From contig CADALT010000030.1 in NCBI GenBank assembly GCA_902788785.1, forward strand, positions 6,269-56,376: 50,108 nt of DNA. Reading direction: 5' to 3'. Source of the DNA: an uncultured Ruminococcus sp. Its GTDB lineage: Bacteria > Bacillota > Clostridia > Oscillospirales > Ruminococcaceae. Each line of letters begins with the position of its first letter. Positions within the stretch are counted from its first letter, which is position 1. Under the pieces are notes generated by a model, which worked only from the letters and a program-made list of their open reading frames with translations, searched no databases and was not told where the DNA came from. Shown here one piece after another: positions 1-7,624 of the stretch. Made by a program: the position numbers and the translations under genes.

Positions 1-1
1 C

Positions 2-397
2 AGCGCAGCTGCTTCTTCCAAGACAGAAAGCGCATCCAGCGCAGCTGCTTCTTCCAAGACAGAAGACGCATCCAGCGCAGCAGCTTCTTCTAAGACAGAG
101 AGCACATCCAGCGCAGCAGCTTCTTCCAAGGCAGAGAGCACATCCAGCGCAGCAGCTTCTTCTAAGGCAGAAGACGCATCCAGCGCAGCAGCTTCTTCTA
201 AGACAGAGAGCACATCAAGTGCAGCTACTTCTTCCAAGACAGAAAGCTCGTCAAGTGCAGCAACTTCTTCCAAGACAGAGGACGCATCCAGCGCAGCAGC
301 TTCTTCTAAGACAGAGGATGCATCCAGCGCAGCTGCTTCTTCCAAGGCAGAGGACGCATCCAGCGCAGCTACTTCTTCTAAGGCAGATGAAACATCA
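2..397 (+). repeat. 36-nt tandem repeat coding Ser/Ala-rich stalk
   Basis: About eleven imperfect 36-nt units, each coding 12 residues around SSAAASSK[TA]E. Units differ mainly at the E-[SD]-[AT] junction and at synonymous positions. The array continues to the left edge, so the true copy number is unknown. Confidence 0.85.
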
Positions 398-1087
398 AGT
401 GCTGTATCTTCCGATGCGGATAATACATCCAGAGCGGCTTCTTCCGAGGCTGACAGCAGCTCCAAGCACGATACAGATGTTGACAACAGCGCAACAGCTG
501 TTGAGGACAGCTCGAGAGATGTTGCAGCTACAGACAGCAAGGCTAATGATAAGGATATCGAAAACGACGAGAATTCCAAGGGCGGCGACGCTTTCGAGGC
601 AAGCAGCGATTCTGAGGCAGACAGCTCATCCAAGGCTGACTCTTCCGATGCTGACAGCAGCTCTAAGGCTGATGTAACAGCTGACAGCACAGCATCCGCA
701 AAGGATACTGAGGAGTCTTCAAAGATATCCGATACAACTGCTGAGAGCTCTTCCGCAGCACAGGATGAAAGCTCCAAGGCAAATGATAAGGACGCAGATT
801 CTTCCAAGGCTTCTTCTGCAAAGACCGATTCCGAGTCTTCCAAGGCAGACACCAAGAAGGATGCTTCCAAGTCTTCCAAGGCAGATACTAAGAAGGACGC
901 TTCCAAGACATCCTCTACTGCAACAAAGACAACGAACACCACTGCTAAGACCACTAACAAGGCAAGCGGTAACAATACTGCAAGCAACTCTAACCCCGGT
1001 ACAGGCAGTGCAGCAACAGGCGCAAGCGCATTCGCACTGGCAGCTATGGCAGCTGTATTCGTTGTTACAACAAAGAAGAGAAAGTAA
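2..1087 (+). CDS. Cell-wall-anchored Ser/Ala/Lys-rich repeat protein, 3' part
   Basis: The frame is open at the left edge, so the N-terminus and start are missing; about 361 residues are visible. The first ~130 residues are a 12-residue (36-nt) repeat of the type ASSAAASSKTED, followed by less regular Ser/Asp/Lys-rich sequence and a Thr/Lys/Asn stretch. The C-terminus reads NPGTG, then a hydrophobic segment (FALAAMAAVFVV) and a KKRK tail, which is the architecture of a sortase substrate with an NPxTG-type motif. It is probably a flexible stalk carrying an N-terminal domain outside this window. Forward ORFs at 219-677 and 765-1106 are other-frame shadows of the repeats. The stalk and anchor are seen directly; sortase processing is inferred. 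Confidence 0.85.
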   Translation, partial: SAAASSKTESASSAAASSKTEDASSAAASSKTESTSSAAASSKAESTSSAAASSKAEDASSAAASSKTESTSSAATSSKTESSSSAATSSKTEDASSAAASSKTEDASSAAASSKAEDASSAATSSKADETSSAVSSDADNTSRAASSEADSSSKHDTDVDNSATAVEDSSRDVAATDSKANDKDIENDENSKGGDAFEASSDSEADSSSKADSSDADSSSKADVTADSTASAKDTEESSKISDTTAESSSAAQDESSKANDKDADSSKASSAKTDSESSKADTKKDASKSSKADTKKDASKTSSTATKTTNTTAKTTNKASGNNTASNSNPGTGSAATGASAFALAAMAAVFVVTTKKRK

Positions 1088-1113
1088 TTTCTCCGATTTG
1101 AATTAAAGATCAA

Positions 1114-1147
1114 GCCGACAGATCAATACGGTCTGTCGGCTTTTTTT
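1114..1147 (+). terminator. Rho-independent terminator of the wall-anchored protein gene
   Basis: Perfect 9-bp stem (1114-1122 with 1132-1140, arms GCCGACAGA/TCTGTCGGC) followed by seven T residues, 27 bp after the stop codon. Confidence 0.9.
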
Positions 1148-1171
1148 GTGTGAATTTTACGATCATAAAAG

Positions 1172-1204
1172 AAAAAGCTGCATGACCCGTGGGCCACACA
1201 GCTT
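1172..1204 (-). terminator. Terminator of the acidic membrane protein gene
   Basis: On the minus strand AAGCTG (1199-1204) pairs with CAGCTT (1175-1180) around a smaller CCC/GGG hairpin, and is followed by a T-rich run. It starts 20 bp past the stop of the minus-strand gene. Confidence 0.65.
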
Positions 1205-1224
1205 ATATTCATATCAAATAATCA

Positions 1225-1581
1225 TCAGTCATTCAGGAAAGAATCTGCGGCATCCTTGAGGTCATCTATCTTATCCTCAACAGCCTCAGCAGCGTCCTCT
1301 GCCTTGTCAGCCAGGTCATCAGCTATATCAGCAGCCTTGTCTGCCAGATCCTCAGCAGTCTCGCCGACCTTCTCGGTAAGGTCAATATCCTCGACCTCAT
1401 CGTCTATCTTATCCAGATCCTCCTCGGGAGTGGTGTCGTCATCGATGCAGTCATCGAAATCGTCATCCAGATCCTCGTAATCGTAATCCTCAAGCTCCTT
1501 GCGCTTCTTGTAAGCCACAACAGCAGCAGCGCCGCCGGCAACTACGCCAAGGGCGAGCAATGTCTTAAATAAATTTCCCAT
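1225..1581 (-). CDS. Small acidic single-TM protein (YtxH-like architecture)
   Basis: This 118-residue protein has an N-terminal hydrophobic segment (about residues 5-25, rich in Val/Ala/Gly) followed by KKRK, then a very acidic tail. The second half is a heptad-like array of AEDLADKAADIADDLADKA type, predicting a long amphipathic helix. The design resembles YtxH-type general-stress membrane proteins, but I see no diagnostic motif. The start at 1581 is chosen because AGAAGGAG lies 8 nt upstream; the frame also runs upstream to 1662 without an RBS. It has its own promoter (1651-1679) and terminator, so it is probably monocistronic. Membrane anchoring is inferred; function is unknown. Confidence 0.8.
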   Translation of the reverse strand: MGNLFKTLLALGVVAGGAAAVVAYKKRKELEDYDYEDLDDDFDDCIDDDTTPEEDLDKIDDEVEDIDLTEKVGETAEDLADKAADIADDLADKAEDAAEAVEDKIDDLKDAADSFLND

Positions 1582-1650
1582 TTTGAACACTCCTTCTAAC
1601 AAAAATATCTCTCTAAAACATATAATACACTTATAGTTCAGATTATAGTT

Positions 1651-1679
1651 AGTATAACACACACTGTACTAAAAATCAA
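1651..1679 (-). promoter_or_regulatory. Sigma-A promoter of the acidic membrane protein gene
   Basis: Minus strand TTGATT (1674-1679), 17-bp spacer, TATACT (1651-1656), about 70 bp upstream of the start codon at 1581. Confidence 0.7.
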
Positions 1680-1775
1680 GCACGCCAGGTTAATTTAGTG
1701 CAATTTTCGTCAATCTGTTGAATTTTCGAGAGCATTTTCTTACAACTCGCCAATTAACCTAAAGACACTTTAAGG

Positions 1776-2513
1776 TCAACCTGAAGTTACTTTAAGGTCT
1801 TCGAGCTGAGATGCGCTGCCCTTGAATACATTCATATCTATATGCTTTTCTTCGCCTGAATATCCGTCCATTATTTCGCTATCGCTGTACTGCCAGAAAG
1901 TCCAGTCTTTGTGAAACGGTTTGAAGTAAACGTTGCGCTCCCACAGCAGGCAGCCGTCAAAGCCCTCGTGGTACAAGCTGTAGGCTGTGCCTGTGCAGTA
2001 GATTATGGGGCGTACACCGTAGTGTTCTTCAATAGCGGCGGACATTGCACGTATCTCGGGTATGACTTTTTCGGCGGACTCGGGAGAAGTGGTGTATTCT
2101 CCGTAAAGCTCCACATCTATCACAGGAGGCAGCATACCGTCGGTCATTTCTGTGCTGTCAATGGCATTTATGAAGTTTGCTGCCTGCGCCTCGCCGGAGC
2201 TTTCAAAACTGAAAAAGTGGTATGCGCCGTGTATCAGACCGCATTTAGCTGCACCGCTGAAATTATCTGCAAAGTATTCATCGGTGTACTTGCTGCCCTC
2301 GGTGGCTTTTATGAAAACAAAGTCCATATTTTCGGACAACACATCCCATTCTATGTCGCCCTGATAAGATGATACATCAGCGCCTTTTATTCCGGTGGGA
2401 TGATTGAGCTTTATTACTCTTGCCTGCATGAGTCTGGCAAATATGACTGCAATCAGTATCAGTGTCGCAGCCGAGAGAAAACGCCGCCTTCTCCTGCGTC
2501 TTTTAGCTTTCAT
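1776..2513 (-). CDS. GH25 family muramidase, membrane-anchored
   Basis: This 245-residue protein starts with a basic stretch (MKAKRRRRRRR) and one hydrophobic helix (about residues 12-28), giving a signal anchor. The rest is a GH25 lysozyme fold. GADVSSYQG carries the first acidic strand, FVFIKATEG follows, then PPVIDVELYG (the DxE catalytic region) and WQYSD near the C-terminus. GH25 enzymes cleave the MurNAc-beta-1,4-GlcNAc bond of peptidoglycan. The start is set at 2513 (AAAGGAAAG 8 nt upstream), not at the longer in-frame start at 2636, which would overlap the promoter. The likely role is cell-wall turnover outside the membrane. Nothing looks broken. Confidence 0.92.
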   Translation of the reverse strand: MKAKRRRRRRRFLSAATLILIAVIFARLMQARVIKLNHPTGIKGADVSSYQGDIEWDVLSENMDFVFIKATEGSKYTDEYFADNFSGAAKCGLIHGAYHFFSFESSGEAQAANFINAIDSTEMTDGMLPPVIDVELYGEYTTSPESAEKVIPEIRAMSAAIEEHYGVRPIIYCTGTAYSLYHEGFDGCLLWERNVYFKPFHKDWTFWQYSDSEIMDGYSGEEKHIDMNVFKGSASQLEDLKVTSG

Positions 2514-2607
2514 TCTATCTTTCCTTTCGTGCCAAATGGCAAACAGTGAATATGCCAGATATAACAAGGGATATCTATGCTTTAGTATCACTGAAACATA
2601 CCGTATT

Positions 2608-2636
2608 ATGATAGCACGGAAAAGATTTTTTGTCAA
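2608..2636 (-). promoter_or_regulatory. Promoter of the GH25 muramidase gene
   Basis: Minus strand TTGACA (2631-2636), 17-bp spacer, TATCAT (2608-2613). The -35 box overlaps the last codon of the upstream gene. It supports the internal start at 2513. Confidence 0.65.
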
Positions 2637-2959
2637 GCGGCTCTCCTTCCTCTGCTGCCCTTGCCGTTCATGCTGATGCCATGGCGTGCGTTAACAGCCT
2701 TGCGGTCGGCGGCACGGTCATTAAGTCTTTCGAGATTTCTTGCGGCTTTGCTCCTTTTTTGGTCGATGCGCCAAAGTTCACTGGCGATGAGTGCAGATAT
2801 CGCCACTATAGACAGAAAAAGCGTGTGCGCAGGGGCAAGCGTCGCTGCACAGAAAGCTGCGGCAAAACCGCAAAGCGCCTTGATAACGCCCTTGTACCAG
2901 TTATCGCCCGAAGCTATCTCGTTGAGTGTGTATACTATAACAGCTGCCATCCAGATCAT
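2633..2959 (-). CDS. Small membrane protein of unknown function
   Basis: A 108-residue protein with three short hydrophobic stretches: the N-terminal MIWMAAVIVYTL, then VIKALCGFAAAFCAATLA and TLFLSIVAISALIASEL. A basic C-terminal tail of about 40 residues follows, so it looks like a small polytopic membrane protein with a cytoplasmic tail. ATG at 2959 has a good AAAGGAAG RBS ten nt upstream and overlaps the stop of the upstream 63-residue ORF by ATGA, suggesting translational coupling. No family is recognised. It sits directly upstream of the GH25 gene on the same strand. Confidence 0.6.
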   Translation of the reverse strand: MIWMAAVIVYTLNEIASGDNWYKGVIKALCGFAAAFCAATLAPAHTLFLSIVAISALIASELWRIDQKRSKAARNLERLNDRAADRKAVNARHGISMNGKGSRGRRAA

Positions 2960-3147
2960 TTTTCATACTTCCTTTCCGCAGCACTTTCTGACTGCGATAT
3001 AATATAGTAAACGACATATTTTTTCGCCTGTATCCCGACTACAGCACCAAATATCGCAGGTAATGCGATCCATATGCCGATTATTATAATAACATATTTT
3101 TTTTGATTTGTGGGGAAATTTTCGGGACAGTTAGCTTTAAATTTCAA
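2956..3147 (-). CDS. Putative 63-aa single-TM protein
   Basis: The ORF has one strong hydrophobic segment (about residues 19-41) and a basic/acidic tail, and ends in an ATGA overlap with the next gene. The only in-frame start I see is TTG at 3147, with at best a weak GGA upstream, so the N-terminus is uncertain. Codons near 3003-3017 coincide with the TATAGTAAACGACAT palindrome end found in several intergenic elements of this window. Part of the ORF may therefore derive from a mobile palindrome. Coding status is plausible but weak. Confidence 0.4.
   Translation of the reverse strand: MKFKANCPENFPTNQKKYVIIIIGIWIALPAIFGAVVGIQAKKYVVYYIISQSESAAERKYEK
3003..3017. repeat. Single end of the TATAGTAAACGACAT palindrome family
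   Basis: Exact 15-nt match to the terminal motif of the elements at 26574, 37815 and (with small changes) 18622. No partner end is visible nearby, so it is a solo or decayed copy, lying inside a small ORF. Confidence 0.5.
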
Positions 3148-3219
3148 AAATCCGTTTTATTGGACACTTGTGGACTGTCGTCCTGTCTGTGATGGTTTGT
3201 TGAAATCCGTGAGCATATC

Positions 3220-3248
3220 TTGATTTATGTTGAAAAATATGCTATACT
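3220..3248 (+). promoter_or_regulatory. Promoter of the TerD-domain repeat protein gene
   Basis: TTGATT (3220-3225), 17-bp spacer, TATACT (3243-3248), 54 bp upstream of the ATG at 3302; the RBS is GGGAGG. Confidence 0.7.
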
Positions 3249-3301
3249 ATGAATATACTGTTATCGACTAACAGAAGATCTATAATCGGGAGGGCTTAGC
3301 T

Positions 3302-5557
3302 ATGAGCGGTCGTGAATTTGTATCATACAGGATCTCGTCTGATGTGCTGGCGGAGATATTCTCTGTTAACGGCATAGGCGACAGGGAATTTGGCTGCAGC
3401 GGCGGAGTACAGTGCGCTGTGGACGGAGATAGTCTTATATTTGCAGCGGAGAATGGTGCATATTCTCTGGCACAGCTTATGGTACTGAGCTGGAGGTCAT
3501 CAGAACTTGCAGAAGATGAAATGTCCGTGTTTGAGTCCCTTGCGGACGGCAAGCTTGGCGGAGGTATCGCAGATGTAACAAAGTACAGGCTGAAAACTCC
3601 ATACAATGGCACCGATAAGGGCAAGCTTGAACTGATAGCCGAGATATTTGCAAACACCGATGCACAGCGAAAGCTCGATGCTGAAAAAATACGTTCATAC
3701 ACCGCCGAGTTTATACCTTCTTATTGGAAAGAAGTTGGCAGCTTCGGGTTTGTAAAAGAGGTGTATTTCAGGGAACAGCTAAGCTGCGTGCTGGCAGTGC
3801 CCGAGGGCATGGATTGTACCGAGGAAAATGCTGTACTGATTATGAAGGACGGCGAGTTGAGATTTGAGGACAAGGGCGGCTTTGTCTGGAACGATGCTGC
3901 CATCGCAAAGGCTGTACAGCTTGTATGTCAGCCTAATGCTGCAAAGGGCGCAGAGGTCATAGCTAAGGTAAGCTGCCGTGAAGTGACCGAATTCTGCATT
4001 ATGTCGGGTATACTTGAGATAGCCGAGGGTGCATTCAAAGGCTGTGATGCGCTGAAAACACTGACCGTTATGCCGAGATTCGTTCAGATGGGCAGGGATA
4101 TGGCAGGCAGCGATGTTAAGATAGTATCATCGTCGGGCAGTACCGCAGAAAAATATGCCCGTGAACACGGCGCACAGTTTGAATGCATCGAACTGCCCGA
4201 GCGCACACCTATGGACGTGTGCATAGCCGCAGGTGTGGAGCTGACAGCGGACAGCGCAGCGGCTTACCGTTTCAAAGACAGCGAGCGTGCAATGCTCAAC
4301 GATCTGGAATTTGAATACGCAGACGGTACAAAGGACGAGCTGGACTGCGAGATAATAGATATGACCTCCGAGAAAGCCCGTGAGGCAGGCATAATAAGGC
4401 AGCTTGAAAGCTTTGGCAGGGTAGTGGGCACAGAGACCGTCCGCAATGACAGGAGCGCATATATAAAGGTATCGCTGTTGCAGTCGGCAAAGAAAGCCGA
4501 TGTGTATTCCTGCTTTATCGAGATCGACAGGAATGACCGCATTATCTGCATACATACCGAGAAAGAGTTCACTGCCGCACAGCTTGCGGTTTCGGGACAG
4601 AACAGCATGATGTACCGTTTCCTGACCCTTGCTTCATCGGTAAAGATAAACGGTGCGGCATCGGATCAGTTTGTCATACCCGAACAGTGGAAGGCGGCTC
4701 CCGTGGCAGAAGTAACGGCTGAACCTGTGGTCGAAACACAGCCCGAGCCTGTTGCGGAAGTTGCGGCAGAACCTGTGGTCGAAGTACAGCCCGAGCCTGT
4801 TGCGGAAGTAACGGCAGAACCCGTGGTCGAAATACAGCCCGAGCCTGTTGCGGAAGTAACGGCTGAACCTGTGGTCGGAATACAGCCCGAGCCTGTTGCG
4901 GAAGTAACGGCAGAACCTGTGGTCGAAACACAGCCCGAGCCTGTTGCGGAAGTAACGGCAGAACCTGTGGTCGAAGTACAGCCCGAGCCTGTTGCGGAAG
5001 TTGCGGCTGAACCTGTGGTCGAAGTACAGCCCGTTCAGTGCAAGGCGCTTGTCAGGGGCGAACGTTTCGATCTCGGCGCTATGGTAAATGAAGTTCTCAC
5101 TGTGGAACTTGACTATGAAGCCGAAACAGGCATAGACATTGACGGCTACCTGTTCCTGCTGGGACAGAACGGCAAGGTCAGGAGCGATGAAGACCTGGTG
5201 TTCTTCGGACAGAAAGCTTCTTCCGAGGGCGCAGTAAAGAATGATGAGCAGAAGACTTCAAGATTTACCGTGGAGCTCTCAAAGCTTGACAGTGAGATCG
5301 CAAGGCTGGCTGTGGCGTTTGCCATCTACGGCGAGGACGATACAAAGACCTTCGCCCGTGTCAGCAGGGCAGATGTGAACCTGTACTGCAAGGGCGAGAA
5401 GCTCTGTTCTTTCCGCCTTGAGGGACTTTCCACCGAACGCTCGACTGTTGCCGCCGAGATATATAACAAGGGCGGCTGGAAGCTGAAGACCGTGGGTCTC
5501 GGTTATAAGGAAGCTCTGAAAAGTCTGTGCAACAGCTTTGGTGTGCAGGTGCAGTAG
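3302..5557 (+). CDS. BspA-like / repeat-linker / TerD-domain protein
   Basis: A 751-residue protein without a signal peptide. Around residues 225-275 is a leucine-rich BspA-type unit (AFKGCDALKTLTVMP). Residues 467-578 are seven copies of a 16-residue unit like PVAEVTAEPVVETQPE. Residues ~580-751 match a TerD domain: IDIDGYLFLLGQNGKV, DEDLVFFG, then AEIYNKGGWKLKTVGLGY and a terminal LCNSFGVQV. TerD domains bind Ca2+ and occur in tellurite/stress (ter) systems and filamentous assemblies. No other ter genes are nearby, so this is an orphan. The start has GGGAGG upstream and a good promoter. The domain calls are by eye; the stress role is inferred from the family. Confidence 0.8.
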   Translation: MSGREFVSYRISSDVLAEIFSVNGIGDREFGCSGGVQCAVDGDSLIFAAENGAYSLAQLMVLSWRSSELAEDEMSVFESLADGKLGGGIADVTKYRLKTPYNGTDKGKLELIAEIFANTDAQRKLDAEKIRSYTAEFIPSYWKEVGSFGFVKEVYFREQLSCVLAVPEGMDCTEENAVLIMKDGELRFEDKGGFVWNDAAIAKAVQLVCQPNAAKGAEVIAKVSCREVTEFCIMSGILEIAEGAFKGCDALKTLTVMPRFVQMGRDMAGSDVKIVSSSGSTAEKYAREHGAQFECIELPERTPMDVCIAAGVELTADSAAAYRFKDSERAMLNDLEFEYADGTKDELDCEIIDMTSEKAREAGIIRQLESFGRVVGTETVRNDRSAYIKVSLLQSAKKADVYSCFIEIDRNDRIICIHTEKEFTAAQLAVSGQNSMMYRFLTLASSVKINGAASDQFVIPEQWKAAPVAEVTAEPVVETQPEPVAEVAAEPVVEVQPEPVAEVTAEPVVEIQPEPVAEVTAEPVVGIQPEPVAEVTAEPVVETQPEPVAEVTAEPVVEVQPEPVAEVAAEPVVEVQPVQCKALVRGERFDLGAMVNEVLTVELDYEAETGIDIDGYLFLLGQNGKVRSDEDLVFFGQKASSEGAVKNDEQKTSRFTVELSKLDSEIARLAVAFAIYGEDDTKTFARVSRADVNLYCKGEKLCSFRLEGLSTERSTVAAEIYNKGGWKLKTVGLGYKEALKSLCNSFGVQVQ
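4700..5035 (+). repeat. 48-nt x7 tandem repeat coding Pro/Glu/Val linker
   Basis: Exactly seven in-frame 48-nt units encode PVAE[VA][TA]AEPVV[EG][TVI]QPE variants. Near-identity at DNA level indicates recent expansion or homogenisation. The repeat joins the LRR-like part to the TerD domain. The minus-strand ORF at 4674-4931 is its shadow. Confidence 0.92.
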
Positions 5558-5661
5558 GAAATATATTAAACTTGTGACAGCTGTGTGAAAGCATAGGGCA
5601 AAAACTGTTCAAATCCCCAATTCTACGGGTATTGAAGCTTTAAATTGTAATAAAATGTCTA

Positions 5662-5690
5662 TTGACAGACTTTGTGTAATATGATATATT
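5662..5690 (+). promoter_or_regulatory. Strong sigma-A promoter upstream of the 552-aa membrane-anchored protein
   Basis: TTGACA (5662-5667), 17-bp spacer, TATATT (5685-5690). It leaves a leader of about 115 nt before the ATG at 5814, in which I see no clear riboswitch. Confidence 0.8.
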
Positions 5691-5813
5691 TATAACAATA
5701 TCAGGATGTAAACATTTTATGAAGTGTTCAGACTTGAATATACTGCGTGAAAGTACGGGCAAACCTGATATAAGTCCGAGTTTGCGCAGCGGTCGTATAT
5801 AGGAGGTAACATT

Positions 5814-7472
5814 ATGGTAAAGAAAAACGTGCTCACACCCGTTCTGGCAGGTGTGCTGGGTCTGTCTATCATAGGCTCGGGCGTTGGCTATTTCGTGGTC
5901 AATAAGGACGGCGGTGAAGCCAGCATTTTAGGCGGCAAGGAGGAAGTTAAGGCTTCTCCCAGATTTGCGGTAATGGCTGAAAATGTCAGCAATACTATTG
6001 AAAAGGCAGAGAAGATAGCAAAGGGCGAGACTGATTATGCCTGTGAGGCTGATGTGAATGTAAGCTTCGGTCCTGCACTCAGCGAAGAGCTGGAGGAGAC
6101 TCCCAAGGACTTCGGCATGAAAATTTCCAGCAAGCAGAAGGGCGGCAAGGAAGGCGCTGACATCGTGTTCAATTACGGCGGACAGCAGCTGCTGACAGTA
6201 AACGAATCCTACAGCAGAGATCAGGACGAAGTGCTTTTTGTTAAGATACCCGAGCTTTCCGATGCTTATATCAAGGTGAACAGGAAGGATGCAGAGCAGT
6301 ATCTGAAAGATGATTTCGGCTATGATATAAATGCTTATGCCGATGCTGCCGAGGATGTTGATTTCGATGTTCAGGCTTTTGAAGATGATCTGAAAACATA
6401 TGAGCAGACTTTCAAGGACAATATGCCTGCGGTCAAGGACGAGAGCAAGAAGTTGGGCGACATCGAGGGCGTTTCCTATGAATATACTGCAAAGAGCTAT
6501 GAGATAACAGGTGCAGATGTATTAAAGGTATCAAATGCAATGCTCGATAAGGCTAAGACCGATGAGCAGTTCAGGAAGCTGTATGATGACAGCATGGCTA
6601 AGGCTGCTGAGCAGATGGCAGATAGATATGCATTGGGTTCTCAGGAGACACCTCCTACCTATGATGAGTTCATAGATCAGATGAAGGAGAGCGTCAACAG
6701 TGAGATGGCAGGTGATTCCTCAAAGGCTGATTTTATAACCTATGAGGATAAGGACGGCGAACTCAAGGGCTTTGAGCTGAAGCCCCAGGGCGAGGAAGGC
6801 ATATTCAAGTATGTTATCGTGAGCGATGATAAGGCTGAGGCTATGGATATGAACTTCGACAGCGGTGACGGCGAAAAGTTCTCGCTGCTGGGCTCCATGA
6901 AGTCTGAAGACGATGCAGTGAACGGCAGCTATACTTTCAATGCTGATGCCGACGGCGAAAAGATGGAGTTCATTTATTCCGTAGATGATCTTGCAGCAGC
7001 AGGTGATAACTTCACAGGCAGCGTAAGAGTTGATTTCAGGGTAGATAACGGTTATGATCCTTTCTCTGCATGGACAGAGGTATCTTCCACTTCCGATGCT
7101 GATAATGTTAACGTTGTATATGATATCGGCTACAATGGTCAGAATGCAGTCAAGATGACCGTAAACAGCAAGAAGACCGAGGCTTCCGATGTTGAGATGC
7201 CCGGCACTGATGCTAAGGTATACGATGCGCTCAATGATGAAGAGATGAACAAGTACCTTGAAGGCTGTGACGTTGAAGGCTTCAACAATAAGATGAAGTC
7301 CGTTCTTGGCGAAAAGATGTACAATGACATCATGGGCGGCGGATATTCAGGCTATGACAGCTATTCCGAGCCCGAGACAGATGGCAGCAAAGACTCTCTC
7401 GATGATCTCGACTGGGACGCTTTAGAGAAGGAGCTTGAAGCTATGGAGGACACAACACGTTCTCCCGCATAA
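5814..7472 (+). CDS. Membrane-anchored extracytoplasmic protein of unknown function
   Basis: This 552-residue protein begins MVKKN followed by one hydrophobic helix (about residues 8-29) and then a large hydrophilic, acidic, Lys/Asp-rich ectodomain. Beta-rich segments such as VFNYGGQQLLTVNE and MDMNFDSGDGEKFSLLGSM recall large lipoprotein-like ectodomains found in Ruminococcaceae. The C-terminus is Asp/Glu-rich. I do not recognise a catalytic motif or named family with confidence. GGAGG lies 8-12 nt before the ATG. It has its own promoter and terminator and is probably a single-gene unit. The topology (cytoplasmic N-terminus, external bulk) is inferred from the lysines before the helix. Confidence 0.85.
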   Translation: MVKKNVLTPVLAGVLGLSIIGSGVGYFVVNKDGGEASILGGKEEVKASPRFAVMAENVSNTIEKAEKIAKGETDYACEADVNVSFGPALSEELEETPKDFGMKISSKQKGGKEGADIVFNYGGQQLLTVNESYSRDQDEVLFVKIPELSDAYIKVNRKDAEQYLKDDFGYDINAYADAAEDVDFDVQAFEDDLKTYEQTFKDNMPAVKDESKKLGDIEGVSYEYTAKSYEITGADVLKVSNAMLDKAKTDEQFRKLYDDSMAKAAEQMADRYALGSQETPPTYDEFIDQMKESVNSEMAGDSSKADFITYEDKDGELKGFELKPQGEEGIFKYVIVSDDKAEAMDMNFDSGDGEKFSLLGSMKSEDDAVNGSYTFNADADGEKMEFIYSVDDLAAAGDNFTGSVRVDFRVDNGYDPFSAWTEVSSTSDADNVNVVYDIGYNGQNAVKMTVNSKKTEASDVEMPGTDAKVYDALNDEEMNKYLEGCDVEGFNNKMKSVLGEKMYNDIMGGGYSGYDSYSEPETDGSKDSLDDLDWDALEKELEAMEDTTRSPA

Positions 7473-7493
7473 GTAAATTGAATAAACCTGTTG

Positions 7494-7531
7494 CCGCAGC
7501 ATTTCCCACGGGCGATGCTGCGGATTTTTTT
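7494..7531 (+). terminator. Terminator after the 552-aa protein gene
   Basis: Perfect 9-bp stem CCGCAGCAT/ATGCTGCGG (7494-7502 with 7515-7523), then A and seven Ts, 22 bp past the stop. Confidence 0.9.
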
Positions 7532-7589
7532 GCCATTTTGTAAGGCAGAGCTTTGTTCGGCATATGCCACGGTCATTTCGCATAACAAT

Positions 7590-7603
7590 TATAGTAAACG
7601 ACA
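7590..7603. repeat. Half-site of the TATAGTAAACGACA palindrome family
   Basis: TATAGTAAACGACA lies just upstream of the RBS of the flippase gene. It matches the outer end of the palindromic elements elsewhere in the window, but no partner end is seen. Confidence 0.4.
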
Positions 7604-7624
7604 AAGACCAAGGGAGGATGATGC

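Noticed and set aside
1739-1800. ACTTTAAGGTC direct repeats at the GH25 3' end
   Set aside because: Two short copies partly inside the coding end; too little to call an element.
5691-5813. Riboswitch in the ~115-nt leader of the 552-aa protein gene
   Set aside because: No recognisable aptamer core or terminator/antiterminator pair could be seen.
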